A stretch of 6,895 nucleotides of DNA from Acidisarcina sp. (GCA_021155145.1 JAJNPX010000141.1:1-6895); one strand, 5' to 3'. Counted from the stretch's first letter, positions 1 to 6,240 are shown. Made by a program: numbers and translations. Notes: a model not told the origin generated them from the sequence alone.

Positions 1-2
1 AG

Positions 3-1337
3 CTCGGTTCCGGAGCGGGCAAGGCGATGATGGCATTTATCTGGATCGCTCTGATCTATATCATCGTCGCGTTCACGGATATCACGGCCGGCACTTTCGT
101 CTCGGGCGACGAATCGCTCGCGGGTGAAACTGGGTTCGATCCGGGCGGCGCGGTCGCCTTTGCGAGCATCGCGTACCTGCTGCTGTCGATCGTTCTTGGG
201 CTGGTCGAGCGGTATCTTAAACCGCCACTGTGGCTGGTGACGCTGATCTTTGTACCCGCGACCTTCGCACTCTCGTATCTGGGAACGCAATTTTCCCACG
301 TCTTTGCGCTCACCCATCTGAGCTGGTCGGTGATGATATTGGTCTATTGCGTCGCCGCTTCGCTCGTGCCGGTATGGGCACTTCTGCAGCCACGCGGATA
401 TCTCGGCGGATTCGTGCTCTACTCGGCGATCGCCGTCGGCGTGATCGGCATCTTTTTTGGCGGGTATGAGATACAGCAGCCGGCGTTCAAGTCGTTCGAT
501 GTCGGCGGAATGACGGGCATGCTCTTCCCGTTCCTGTTTGTGACGATCGCCTGCGGCGCATGTTCGGGCTTTCACGGGCTCGTCTGTTCGGGGACGACGT
601 CAAAGCAGATCGAAAAGGAATCGCATACGCGGCCGGTCGGCTATGGGGCGATGCTCGCCGAGGGGTTTGTGGCGTTCATCGCGCTCGTGACCGTTATGAT
701 CGCCGCAAGCGAGATGCTGGTAGGGCCCGACGGGCGGGCTATTTCCGCGGGCAAGATCTACGGGAACGGTATCGGCAACTTTCTTACCCTCGTGATCGGA
801 AAAGATAATCTTGCTTTCGCGGTCACATTCGGGGCGATGGCTTTCTCGACCTTTGTCTTCGACACGCTAGATGTTTCGATGCGTCTGGGTCGGTACATCG
901 TGCAGGAGATATGCGGATTACCCGGACACGTGGGTGCAGTGATCGGGACGCTGGCGACGGTCGCGATCCCGTTCATGCTCATCTTTTTTGCGAGGCCGGG
1001 GTCGTACCTGGACTTCTGGACGCTGTTCGGCGCGTCAAATCAACTCCTTGCCGCTCTGACGCTGCTCTCGATCACCGTCTGGCTTCACCAGGCACGCAAG
1101 CGGATCGCTTTCACGCTGCTGCCCATGCTCTTTGTTCTGGTTGTCACGCTCTGGGCTCTAGGCTCGCTCGTTATAGGAAATTTCAGGGCTTCGAGCGGTT
1201 TCGATATAAGGCTTGTCAACGGCGTCGCCTCACTCGCACTTATCTGCCTTGCTATCTATCTTGTGATAACGGCATTTCTCAAACTCCGAAGTGAGAGCGG
1301 AGCGGGCCCGGAAGCCGAAGTCCCGGCAGTGGCGTGA
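3..1337 (+). CDS. cstA: CstA-family carbon starvation / pyruvate or peptide transporter, 5' end cut off by window
   Basis: This is an inner-membrane transporter of the CstA family. Family members (E. coli CstA, BtsT) take up pyruvate and/or peptides during carbon limitation. The reading frame is open to the left edge, so the methionine codons at 27 and 30 are internal. About 444 residues are visible; against E. coli CstA (about 700 residues) the first part of the core is missing. Numbered from the Met at 27, family signatures are LVPVWALLQPRGYL (113-126), FPFLFVTIACGACSGFHGL (167-185), the SGTTSKQ loop (188-194), GYGAMLAE (205-212), DTLDVSMRLGRYIVQEI (279-295) and FWTLFGASNQLLAALTLL (330-347). 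Hydrophobic helices fill the rest. The tail after residue 420 is short and polar, without the longer C-terminus of enteric CstA. The substrate cannot be read from the sequence. Sixty-seven bases separate it from the next plus-strand gene and no terminator is visible between them, so co-transcription is possible. Confidence 0.93.
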   Translation, partial: LGSGAGKAMMAFIWIALIYIIVAFTDITAGTFVSGDESLAGETGFDPGGAVAFASIAYLLLSIVLGLVERYLKPPLWLVTLIFVPATFALSYLGTQFSHVFALTHLSWSVMILVYCVAASLVPVWALLQPRGYLGGFVLYSAIAVGVIGIFFGGYEIQQPAFKSFDVGGMTGMLFPFLFVTIACGACSGFHGLVCSGTTSKQIEKESHTRPVGYGAMLAEGFVAFIALVTVMIAASEMLVGPDGRAISAGKIYGNGIGNFLTLVIGKDNLAFAVTFGAMAFSTFVFDTLDVSMRLGRYIVQEICGLPGHVGAVIGTLATVAIPFMLIFFARPGSYLDFWTLFGASNQLLAALTLLSITVWLHQARKRIAFTLLPMLFVLVVTLWALGSLVIGNFRASSGFDIRLVNGVASLALICLAIYLVITAFLKLRSESGAGPEAEVPAVA

Positions 1338-1394
1338 GGGGTGAGATGTTTCCGAATCGAAAAACGCGTAACAGATCGGGGACAGCCCAATGGC

Positions 1395-1399
1395 GGAGG
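1395..1399 (+). promoter_or_regulatory. Shine-Dalgarno site deciding the ODP-protein start
   Basis: GGAGG sits 5 bases before the ATG at 1405 and inside the reading frame that would begin at 1390. It favours the shorter protein beginning [12 protein letters not shown]. Confidence 0.6.
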
Positions 1400-1404
1400 C
1401 AAAT

Positions 1405-2151
1405 ATGACAAACATCACCGAGATCGCTCCCGATACGTTTCGCATCAACACATTCATTCCCGAATCAAACCTCGGCTTTAGCCAGTTTCTGGTTCGCGAT
1501 GAAGAGCCGCTCCTGTTTCATACGGGAATGAGGACCTTGTTCCCGACCGTACGCGAGGCCGTTTCGAAGCTGATCGATCCGGCCACGCTTCGTTGGGTCG
1601 GTTTCAGCCACTTCGAGGCCGACGAGTGCGGTTCTCTCAACGAGTGGCAAGCGATCGCCCCGGACGCGACGGCCGTAGTCAGCATGGTCGCTAAAATGGT
1701 GAGCGTTGACGATTTTGCGTCGAAGAATCCGGCGAAGGGAATGGTCGACGGCGAGGAGTTCTCGACCGGTGAACACACGTTCCGCTTCCTAGCCACGCCG
1801 CATGTTCCGCATAACTGGGAGGCGGGCCTTCTGTACGATGTATCTACCGGCGTACTGTTCTCTTCGGACATCATGCATCAGAATGGCGACGTTGCCCCAC
1901 TGACATCCGACAGCGTGACGGACCGCGTTCGGCAGTCGATGCTGGAAATGCAGGCGAGCCCGCTTGCCCACTATCTGCCGTATACGCCCCGAACGGAGGC
2001 AACGCTGAAACGGGTTGCGTCGCTGAAGCCAACGACGGTGGCATCGATGCACGGATCTATCTACACTGGCGATGGCGAGCGGGCGATACTTGAATACGCC
2101 GGAGTGTTAAAGGAGGTGTTTGGCGGAGAGGCTAGCGCTCACGCATCTTGA
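1405..2151 (+). CDS. Stand-alone ODP-type diiron metallo-beta-lactamase-fold protein (flavodiiron core without flavodoxin)
   Basis: This is a cytoplasmic metallo-beta-lactamase-fold protein with the diiron ligand set of flavodiiron proteins, which reduce O2 or NO. Numbered from the upstream ATG at 1390, the ligands are H74-x-E76-x-D78-E79 ([10 protein letters not shown]), H138 (ATPHVPHNW), D160 (LFSSDIMH) and H221 ([10 protein letters not shown]). The spacings (64, 22 and 61 residues) match the oxygen-binding diiron (ODP) domain, and HxExDE replaces the HxHxDH of zinc hydrolases. There is no flavodoxin or rubredoxin domain: it ends soon after the last ligand, at about 250 residues against about 400 for a flavodiiron protein. 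An external electron donor or a sensory role is therefore inferred. I chose the start at 1405 because GGAGG at 1395-1399 lies 5 bases upstream; the ATG at 1390 would add five residues with a poorer site. The last 20 bp overlap the convergent zinc-ribbon gene. Confidence 0.85.
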   Translation: MTNITEIAPDTFRINTFIPESNLGFSQFLVRDEEPLLFHTGMRTLFPTVREAVSKLIDPATLRWVGFSHFEADECGSLNEWQAIAPDATAVVSMVAKMVSVDDFASKNPAKGMVDGEEFSTGEHTFRFLATPHVPHNWEAGLLYDVSTGVLFSSDIMHQNGDVAPLTSDSVTDRVRQSMLEMQASPLAHYLPYTPRTEATLKRVASLKPTTVASMHGSIYTGDGERAILEYAGVLKEVFGGEASAHAS

Positions 2152-2578
2152 CCTCGTCCAGCGTGCGCGTTGTCGCGTCCGTCACGCTGCCGATGCCAAA
2201 GTCGCGAGCTTCTTCGAGCTGAGCGGTCGTCGCGGGGCTCAGGTATGCAGGCGGAGCGAGTTCATCCGTATCGAGTGCTCTAGAAGGACCTCGCTCCTTG
2301 TTCGAACCGTATCGCAAGACCATGAAACAGATCCCGAACAACGCGGCGAAGTAGAAGAAGGAGATGGGGACAAACTGGCCCGATGGAAGATCCGACCGCG
2401 TCAGGATCCGGATCACGACCATGAACATGAAGAAACCGATGCCCGCGATACAAGCGGTCAGCGTCATTGGGTTTGACGTCCATGCGGCTGATGCGATGTC
2501 GTCGGCAACCCGTCGGCCGCATCTGCTGCAGTAGATAAGCCCAGTCTGTAACTTTACGCCGCACCCGGAACAGAACAT
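2132..2578 (-). CDS. Small membrane protein with N-terminal zinc ribbon
   Basis: This is a 148-residue protein of unknown role. It begins with a four-cysteine zinc ribbon: C3-x2-C6 (MFCSGCG) and C17-x2-C20 (YCSRCG). Two hydrophobic helices follow, at about 38-59 and 70-88, and then a polar tail ending [13 protein letters not shown]. Zinc ribbon, membrane hairpin and TTRTL tail form an arrangement I associate with Acidobacteriota hypothetical proteins, but no function is established. The ribbon and tail probably face the same side of the membrane (inference). The ATG at 2578 lies 6 bases after the stop of the DUF4870 gene, and an AAGGG about 10 bases upstream falls within that gene's end. The two genes are therefore probably one transcript with coupled translation. 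The stop codon lies inside the last codons of the opposing ODP gene. Confidence 0.75.
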   Translation of the reverse strand: MFCSGCGVKLQTGLIYCSRCGRRVADDIASAAWTSNPMTLTACIAGIGFFMFMVVIRILTRSDLPSGQFVPISFFYFAALFGICFMVLRYGSNKERGPSRALDTDELAPPAYLSPATTAQLEEARDFGIGSVTDATTRTLDEVKMRER

Positions 2579-2584
2579 ATCAAG

Positions 2585-3244
2585 CTAACCCTTGATCGGG
2601 CCGATCTTTTCCTCGAGCCAATTGGTCAGGTCATCGACGGCCTGGATGTGAACGGGCTTTCCGGTCCAGGCCTTGATCGCGAAAATAATGAGCATTATGG
2701 TCGTTACGACGGTAAATATGCCGCTGCCCGCGTTCGCAATATCCGTTACGTTCCCGATGATGCCAAGGATCGTGGTCACGATCAGAATGGCGACATGCGC
2801 CGCGAGGCCTTGTGCAGCGTGAAACCGCACCTTATTCTCCTCTTTCGGAATGACGAGAAGAAGCACAAGGCCGGCGACGAGCCCGATCGAGAACGGAATG
2901 TACGGCAGGCCGATGAGCCATTTTTCGGGAATGCCGGTCTTTGACTCTTTCCGAATGCCGGCCCGATTCATGTCGGCAAACTTTGACTGCTGATAAACGA
3001 TCGGCGCCTGCCCGCCCTGAAATGCGTATGCATTGAACTGCGCCTCGGTAAACCGCTGAGTTTCTTCCTCTGTGACGCTCGGCGGACGCGTCGGGAACTC
3101 CGCCGTGCTGTATGGCGACCGGGGCGGCGAATAAGCTCCGTCGGGAGCCCTGTAAGCCTCAACGTCCGGAGCATCCTGAACCGCTGCCCTGACCTTCTCC
3201 GGATATTCCGGATCGAGCGGATTTGTGTCGAATTTTTTCGGCAT
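2585..3244 (-). CDS. DUF4870-like three-helix membrane protein with long polar N-terminus
   Basis: This is a 219-residue membrane protein of unknown function. Residues 1-105 are polar and rich in Pro, Tyr, Gln and Glu, probably a disordered cytoplasmic region. Helices lie at about 111-132, 148-166 and 176-195. Between the first two is ENKVRFHAAQGL (136-147), which resembles the conserved polar loop (v-R-F-H-A-x-Q-a) of DUF4870 proteins. A short amphipathic tail DDLTNWLEEKIG closes the protein. I chose the ATG at 3244 (MPKKFDTNPLDPEYPEKV). The frame also allows a TTG at 3289, adding 15 residues, but ATG and the charged MPKKF start look more natural. Neither start has a convincing ribosome site. 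It is the first gene of a two-gene operon with the zinc-ribbon protein, six bases apart, which suggests they work together. Confidence 0.72.
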   Translation of the reverse strand: MPKKFDTNPLDPEYPEKVRAAVQDAPDVEAYRAPDGAYSPPRSPYSTAEFPTRPPSVTEEETQRFTEAQFNAYAFQGGQAPIVYQQSKFADMNRAGIRKESKTGIPEKWLIGLPYIPFSIGLVAGLVLLLVIPKEENKVRFHAAQGLAAHVAILIVTTILGIIGNVTDIANAGSGIFTVVTTIMLIIFAIKAWTGKPVHIQAVDDLTNWLEEKIGPIKG

Positions 3245-3254
3245 GGTCAGCGCT

Positions 3255-3285
3255 ATATTACGATAGTTCTGATCGATATGTTCAA
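3255..3285 (-). promoter_or_regulatory. Possible promoter of the DUF4870 operon
   Basis: On the minus strand TTGAAC (3285-3280) is followed after 19 bases by TAATAT (3260-3255). Transcription would begin near 3248, only about 4 bases before the ATG at 3244, giving a nearly leaderless mRNA. That would fit the absence of a ribosome site. The spacing is longer than ideal. An alternative -10-like TATGAT lies at 3294-3289, without a recognisable -35. Confidence 0.25.
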
Positions 3286-3364
3286 TCAATCATACTTTTG
3301 GACCTCCATGGCTTAGAACCTGACGCCGTTCCGCCTGAAAAACTTTTGGCTGGACGGACCGCGC

Positions 3365-3370
3365 TATACT
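3365..3370 (+). promoter_or_regulatory. Probable -10 element of the eRF1-like gene
   Basis: TATACT lies 28 bases before the ATG at 3399, which would give a leader of about 22 bases carrying the GGAGG site. Only a weak -35 (ACTTTT or CTTTTG around 3342-3348) is present at 16-17 bases. Confidence 0.4.
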
Positions 3371-3390
3371 ATTAGAAACACACATAACTT

Positions 3391-3395
3391 GGAGG
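3391..3395 (+). promoter_or_regulatory. Shine-Dalgarno site of the eRF1-like gene
   Basis: GGAGG, continued as GGAGGGG, precedes the ATG at 3399 with a short spacer of about 3 bases. It is the clearest ribosome site in this half of the window and supports that start. Confidence 0.55.
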
Positions 3396-3398
3396 GGT

Positions 3399-3836
3399 AT
3401 GCTAGCAAATAATTTGACAGGCGTTTGGATCGACAGCAAGAAAGCGGTCATCTCCAGGCTGCAGGGAGACGAGGCATCATTAGAAGTGCTGCAGTCCGGA
3501 ATCGAGGGCAACGAACGCATCGAGGGAGAAGGCCGGCCCGAGGGCCGCTTTGGCGGGCAATTCATAGTTGACGAACAAGGCGACGAGATGCGCAGAAAGG
3601 AAGCCGAGAAGAATTTCGTGGAAGGGGTCGTCGAACAGATAAAGGACGCAGATCAACTTTTGATCATCGGCCCGGCGCATATGAAGAGTGAATTGGAAAC
3701 TGCCGTCTGCAGCCTGACGCCGCCGGCACCGAATATCCGCGCCGTCGAAAGCGCTGATTCGATGACCGACAATCAGATCGCCGAATACACCCGCAACTTT
3801 TTCGGTCGTCCGGCGCCGCGACATACGGTAGCGTAG
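3399..3836 (+). CDS. Single-domain eRF1 domain 2-like (baeRF / 'translational machinery') protein with GGQ
   Basis: This 145-residue soluble protein shows the order of elements of the eRF1/Pelota middle domain. A first strand TGVWIDSKKAVISRL (7-21) is followed by a second strand near LEVLQSGIEG (28-37). A glycine-rich loop then holds RPEGRFGGQ, with GGQ at 52-54. Next come a charged helix RRKEAEKNFVEGVVEQI (65-81), a core strand and turn QLLIIGPAHMKSELE (86-100), and a last segment DSMTDNQIAEYTRNFF (120-135). The same layout occurs in short bacterial proteins annotated 'translational machinery protein'. In eRF1 the GGQ of this domain triggers peptidyl-tRNA hydrolysis, so a ribosome-rescue or peptidyl-tRNA role is possible. 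That is inference: no tRNA-stop-codon or ribosome-binding domain is present, and the GGQ may not be conserved among relatives. It is monocistronic, with its own promoter-like TATACT, and converges on aspS. Confidence 0.65.
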   Translation: MLANNLTGVWIDSKKAVISRLQGDEASLEVLQSGIEGNERIEGEGRPEGRFGGQFIVDEQGDEMRRKEAEKNFVEGVVEQIKDADQLLIIGPAHMKSELETAVCSLTPPAPNIRAVESADSMTDNQIAEYTRNFFGRPAPRHTVA

Positions 3837-3861
3837 GTTCGGGCGAAGTAAAGAGAGGACA

Positions 3862-3882
3862 CACCCGCTGATTACGCAGGTG
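3862..3882 (-). terminator. Hairpin across the aspS stop codon, weak terminator candidate
   Basis: On the minus strand CACCTGC (3882-3876) and GCGGGTG (3868-3862) can form a 7-bp stem with one T-G wobble and a 7-base loop that contains the TAA stop of aspS. The bases that follow (TGTCCTCTCTTT) are pyrimidine-rich but not a proper T-run. No better terminator is visible between the convergent aspS and eRF1-like genes. Confidence 0.25.
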
Positions 3883-5713
3883 GTTCTGACACTTCGATCC
3901 CGAGCTCTTTTAGCTGAGCCTCGTCGACCTCCCCAGGCGAGTCCATCATCAGGTCCTGTGCTGATGCTGTTTTCGGGAACGCCATGACATCGCGGATGTT
4001 CTCAGTTCCGCAGAGTATCATGCACGTGCGCTCGATACCGGCGGCGAATCCGCCGTGCGGCGGCGTACCGTATTCGAGAGCGTCGAGGAAAAAACCGAAC
4101 CTTGCGCGAGCAGATTTCGGAGTCATTCCCAGAGCCTTGAAGTTCAACGCCTGAACCTCTTTCTGGTGGATACGGATCGACCCGCCGGCACATTCGTAGC
4201 CGTTGATGACCGCGTCGTAGGCTTTTGCACGCACCTGACCGAGCAGATGATGCTGCGACGGGTCGTTGACGCCCGCGCGGAAAAGTTCGAGGTCCTCGTC
4301 CATCGGCGATGTGAACGGGTGATGCGCCGCGACGTATGTGTCCGTCTCTTCATCGTGTTCGAACATCGGAAATTCGGTGACGATCAGGCATTCGTATTTG
4401 CTGCGGTCGATCAGATTCTCGCGGCGTGCGACCTCATTACGCAGCGCTCCGAGAGCGGCGGCAACGACCGGCTTTTTGCCGGCGACGATCAGCACGGCAT
4501 CGCCTTCTTCGGCACCTGCAACCCTGATCAGTTCGGCGATCTTTTCTTCGCCGAGGACTTTCGCCAATGACGACGTCGGAGCCCCGTCGCTATCGCTCCC
4601 GGTTCTGACAGGAATTTTGATCCACGCGAGCGCGCCCGCGCCGTAGCGCTTTACGAATTCCTGAAGCTCGTCGGTCTGCTTTCGCGAATAATCGGCCCTG
4701 CCTTTAACGACGATCGCCTTGATCTCGCCGCCGGCTTTGAGTGTATTGGCGAACGGTGCGAAGTCGGTTTCTTTCAGGCTTTCGCTCAGGTCTCGGAGCT
4801 CCATTCCGAAGCGAAGGTCGGGCTTGTCCGAACCATATCTTTGCATCGCCTCGGCATACGTCATTCGCGGCCACTCCGCCGGAAGCTCGACGTCGATGAG
4901 TTTAAGCACGTGGTTGAACATCCCTTCCATCTCGCGATAGACCTGTTCGCGGTTTACGAAAGACATCTCCATATCGAGCTGTGTAAATTCGGGCTGGCGG
5001 TCGGCACGCAGATCTTCATCGCGGAAACAGCGGGCGATCTGGTAATACCGGTCGAGCCCCGAGATCATCGTGATCTGTTTCAAGATCTGCGGCGATTGCG
5101 GCAACGCGAAGAACTTGCCCGTGTGAATTCGCGACGGAACGATGAAATCTCGAGCGCCTTCCGGCGTCGATTTCAGCAGTATTGGCGTTTCTATCTCGAG
5201 AAAGCCGCGGCCGTCAAAGTATTCGCGGATCGCCTTTACGGCCTTCGCACGCATAATGATGTTCTGCTGCAGCTGTGGCCTTCGCAGGTCGAGATAGCGA
5301 TATTTGAGCCGTGTGTCCTCGCTCGCGAGGTTCTCGCTGCCCGCGACCTCAAGCTGGAACGGCGGCACCTTCGCGTCGTTAAAGATGAGGAGTTCGCTGA
5401 CCTTGACCTCAATATCACCGGTGACGAGTTTTGCGTTGTGCGTCCCTTCGGCTCGGCTCACAACCTCGCCCTTCACCGCGATCACGAACTCGCCGCGAAG
5501 ATTCTTCGCCTTCGCATGCGCCTCAGGCGCCGTCTCTTCGCTCACCACCACCTGGGTAAGGCCATACCGGTCGCGAAGGTCAATAAACGTAAAAACGCCG
5601 AAATCACGCTTCTTAGCCACCCAACCCATCAACACGACCGACTCGCCTACGTGCGACTCACGCAACTCACCGCAAGTGTGCGACCGCTCCAAACTGCCTA
5701 ATGTGTCCAACAT
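3872..5713 (-). CDS. aspS: Aspartyl-tRNA synthetase, bacterial type
   Basis: This class IIb synthetase charges tRNA-Asp in the cytoplasm. It is full length at 613 residues (bacterial AspRS is about 590-610). It has an N-terminal OB-fold anticodon domain (about 13-107, LMGWVAKKRDFG and FIDLRDRYG). The catalytic core starts near RLKYRYLDLRRP (135-146), followed by TPEGARDFIVPSR (183-195), ALPQSPQILKQ (203-213) and motif 2 FRDEDLRADRQPEFTQLD (230-247). The bacterial GAD insertion occupies roughly 295-430. NGYECAGGSIRIH (504-516) and motif 3 GGFAAGIERTCMIL (554-567) follow, with IRDVMAFPKT closing the core. Residues F38 and G90 fall at positions that help separate tRNA-Asp-specific from tRNA-Asp/Asn enzymes; G90 is of the relaxed type. 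The ATG at 5713 fits the family N-terminus but has no clear ribosome site, and its leader consists almost entirely of an arm of the inverted repeat. The GxxExxY gene ends 33 bases upstream on the same strand. Confidence 0.98.
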   Translation of the reverse strand: MLDTLGSLERSHTCGELRESHVGESVVLMGWVAKKRDFGVFTFIDLRDRYGLTQVVVSEETAPEAHAKAKNLRGEFVIAVKGEVVSRAEGTHNAKLVTGDIEVKVSELLIFNDAKVPPFQLEVAGSENLASEDTRLKYRYLDLRRPQLQQNIIMRAKAVKAIREYFDGRGFLEIETPILLKSTPEGARDFIVPSRIHTGKFFALPQSPQILKQITMISGLDRYYQIARCFRDEDLRADRQPEFTQLDMEMSFVNREQVYREMEGMFNHVLKLIDVELPAEWPRMTYAEAMQRYGSDKPDLRFGMELRDLSESLKETDFAPFANTLKAGGEIKAIVVKGRADYSRKQTDELQEFVKRYGAGALAWIKIPVRTGSDSDGAPTSSLAKVLGEEKIAELIRVAGAEEGDAVLIVAGKKPVVAAALGALRNEVARRENLIDRSKYECLIVTEFPMFEHDEETDTYVAAHHPFTSPMDEDLELFRAGVNDPSQHHLLGQVRAKAYDAVINGYECAGGSIRIHQKEVQALNFKALGMTPKSARARFGFFLDALEYGTPPHGGFAAGIERTCMILCGTENIRDVMAFPKTASAQDLMMDSPGEVDEAQLKELGIEVSEPPA

Positions 5714-5720
5714 AAGAATA

Positions 5721-5755
5721 TTGCCCGCGAAATACGCGAAAAATCGCTAAAAATT
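5721..5755 (+). repeat. Inverted repeat, aspS-proximal arm (three CGCGAAA-type units)
   Basis: After TTGCC come three imperfect tandem units: CGCGAAATA (5726-5734), CGCGAAAAAT (5735-5744) and CGCTAAAAATT (5745-5755). The arm covers 26 of the 33 bases between the GxxExxY stop codon and the aspS start, and it contains that stop codon. Confidence 0.85.
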
Positions 5756-6196
5756 GTTGAGATCCTTATTCGAATCCTTTATTTCGTCCCAGGTGCTTCG
5801 TGGTTTTACAGTTCTCTTCGAGTTGACGATCCGCTCGTAGTCAAGTTTTGGGAAACCGCCGAAGTTAACGAGAAGGGCGAGTTCGTATCCGGTCGCGTTC
5901 AGGTAGTTCAGCGTCTGTGCTCGGTGAAGGTTGACTAATCGCTCAAGAGCCTTTATCTCAATAATTATCTTCTCGTAGCAGATAAAATCAGGCTTGAAAA
6001 ACTGTGTAAGTAGCGAACCTTTATATTCGAGTTGGAGTTGCGGCTGAGCGATGAAAGGAATGCCCTGAAGTCCTAGTTCGATTTGCAAACACTCTTGATA
6101 CAGCGGCTCGGTGAAGCCGCAACCCTTGGTCTTATAAACCTCGAAACATGCCCCGATGATCTTATAAGCTTCTTCTCTGTAAACGATCTCCGCCAT
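5747..6196 (-). CDS. GxxExxY protein, PD-(D/E)XK nuclease-like (PF13366 / TIGR04256 type)
   Basis: This is a 149-residue protein of the GxxExxY family, which is assigned to the PD-(D/E)XK nuclease superfamily; its biological role is not known. The naming motif is G27-F-T-E30-P-L-Y33, in KGCGFTEPLYQECLQIEL. The nuclease-like core is KPDFICYEKIIIEIKA, with D70 and E80-x-K82 as the expected metal and catalytic residues. It is followed by QTLNYLNATGYELALLVNFG (94-113), the helix and strand typical of the family. All catalytic-type residues are present, so the protein appears intact. I chose the ATG at 6196 (MAEIVYREEAYKIIGACFEV). A TTG at 6244 keeps the frame open but would translate the flanking repeat. 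No Shine-Dalgarno site is visible. It lies on the same strand as aspS, 33 bases upstream, and its base composition is clearly lower in GC than its neighbours. Confidence 0.9.
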   Translation of the reverse strand: MAEIVYREEAYKIIGACFEVYKTKGCGFTEPLYQECLQIELGLQGIPFIAQPQLQLEYKGSLLTQFFKPDFICYEKIIIEIKALERLVNLHRAQTLNYLNATGYELALLVNFGGFPKLDYERIVNSKRTVKPRSTWDEIKDSNKDLNNF

Positions 6197-6198
6197 AG

Positions 6199-6233
6199 AA
6201 ATTTTCGCGTTCTTTCGCGTATTTCGCGGGCAA
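6199..6233 (-). repeat. Inverted repeat, terminator-proximal arm (three CGCGAAA units)
   Basis: Read on the minus strand, TTGCC is followed by CGCGAAATA (6228-6220), CGCGAAAGAA (6219-6210) and CGCGAAAATT (6209-6200). This arm is the more regular of the two and directly precedes the GxxExxY start codon. Translated in frame it gives PRNTRKNAK, a spurious N-terminal extension if the upstream TTG at 6244 is used as start. Confidence 0.85.
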
Positions 6234-6240
6234 ACTCCCC

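Larger units (their letters stand above)
3245..3398. other. Divergent intergenic region
   Basis: These 154 bases separate the DUF4870 operon (minus) from the eRF1-like gene (plus) and must hold both promoters. TATACT at 3365 and TAATAT at 3260-3255 are the best -10 candidates. I saw no repeat, operator palindrome or RNA structure. Confidence 0.6.
5721..6233. mobile_element. Putative 513-bp inverted-repeat cassette carrying a GxxExxY nuclease-like gene
   Basis: A 35-bp sequence at 5721-5755 recurs in inverted orientation at 6233-6199. I count 31 of 35 matches, the outer 21 being identical. The only gene between the arms is a GxxExxY protein whose start codon lies 3 bases inside one arm and whose stop codon lies within the other. 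The interior is AT-rich: 5941-6000 is 35% GC by count, against 65% for 4621-4680 in aspS. A known nuclease-like fold, compact fit and different composition all suggest a transferred or mobile unit. No target-site duplication is visible (flanks read AGAATA and AACTCC) and no transposase is present, so mobility is inferred. It may depend on a helper or be a domesticated remnant. Confidence 0.5.

Noticed and set aside
27..32. ATG codons at 27 and 30 as the start of the CstA gene
   Set aside because: The frame is open upstream to position 3 with residues LGSGAGKA. The family core begins well before this point, so the gene is cut by the window.
3245..3289. N-terminal extension of the DUF4870 protein from TTG 3289
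   Set aside because: It is a rare start codon with no ribosome site. The ATG at 3244 gives a plausible N-terminus and leaves room for a promoter.
4055..4570. Plus-strand reading frame of 171 codons
   Set aside because: Antisense shadow of the aspS C-terminal half, with no homology pattern recognised.
4841..5701. Long plus-strand reading frame (286 codons) antisense to aspS
   Set aside because: It lies entirely within a highly conserved aspS and its translation is rich in Arg, Leu and His with no motifs, as expected for the shadow of a GC-rich gene.
5721..6233. CRISPR-like or simple tandem array
   Set aside because: There are only two arms, inverted, with a coding gene between them. The units within an arm are contiguous without spacers.
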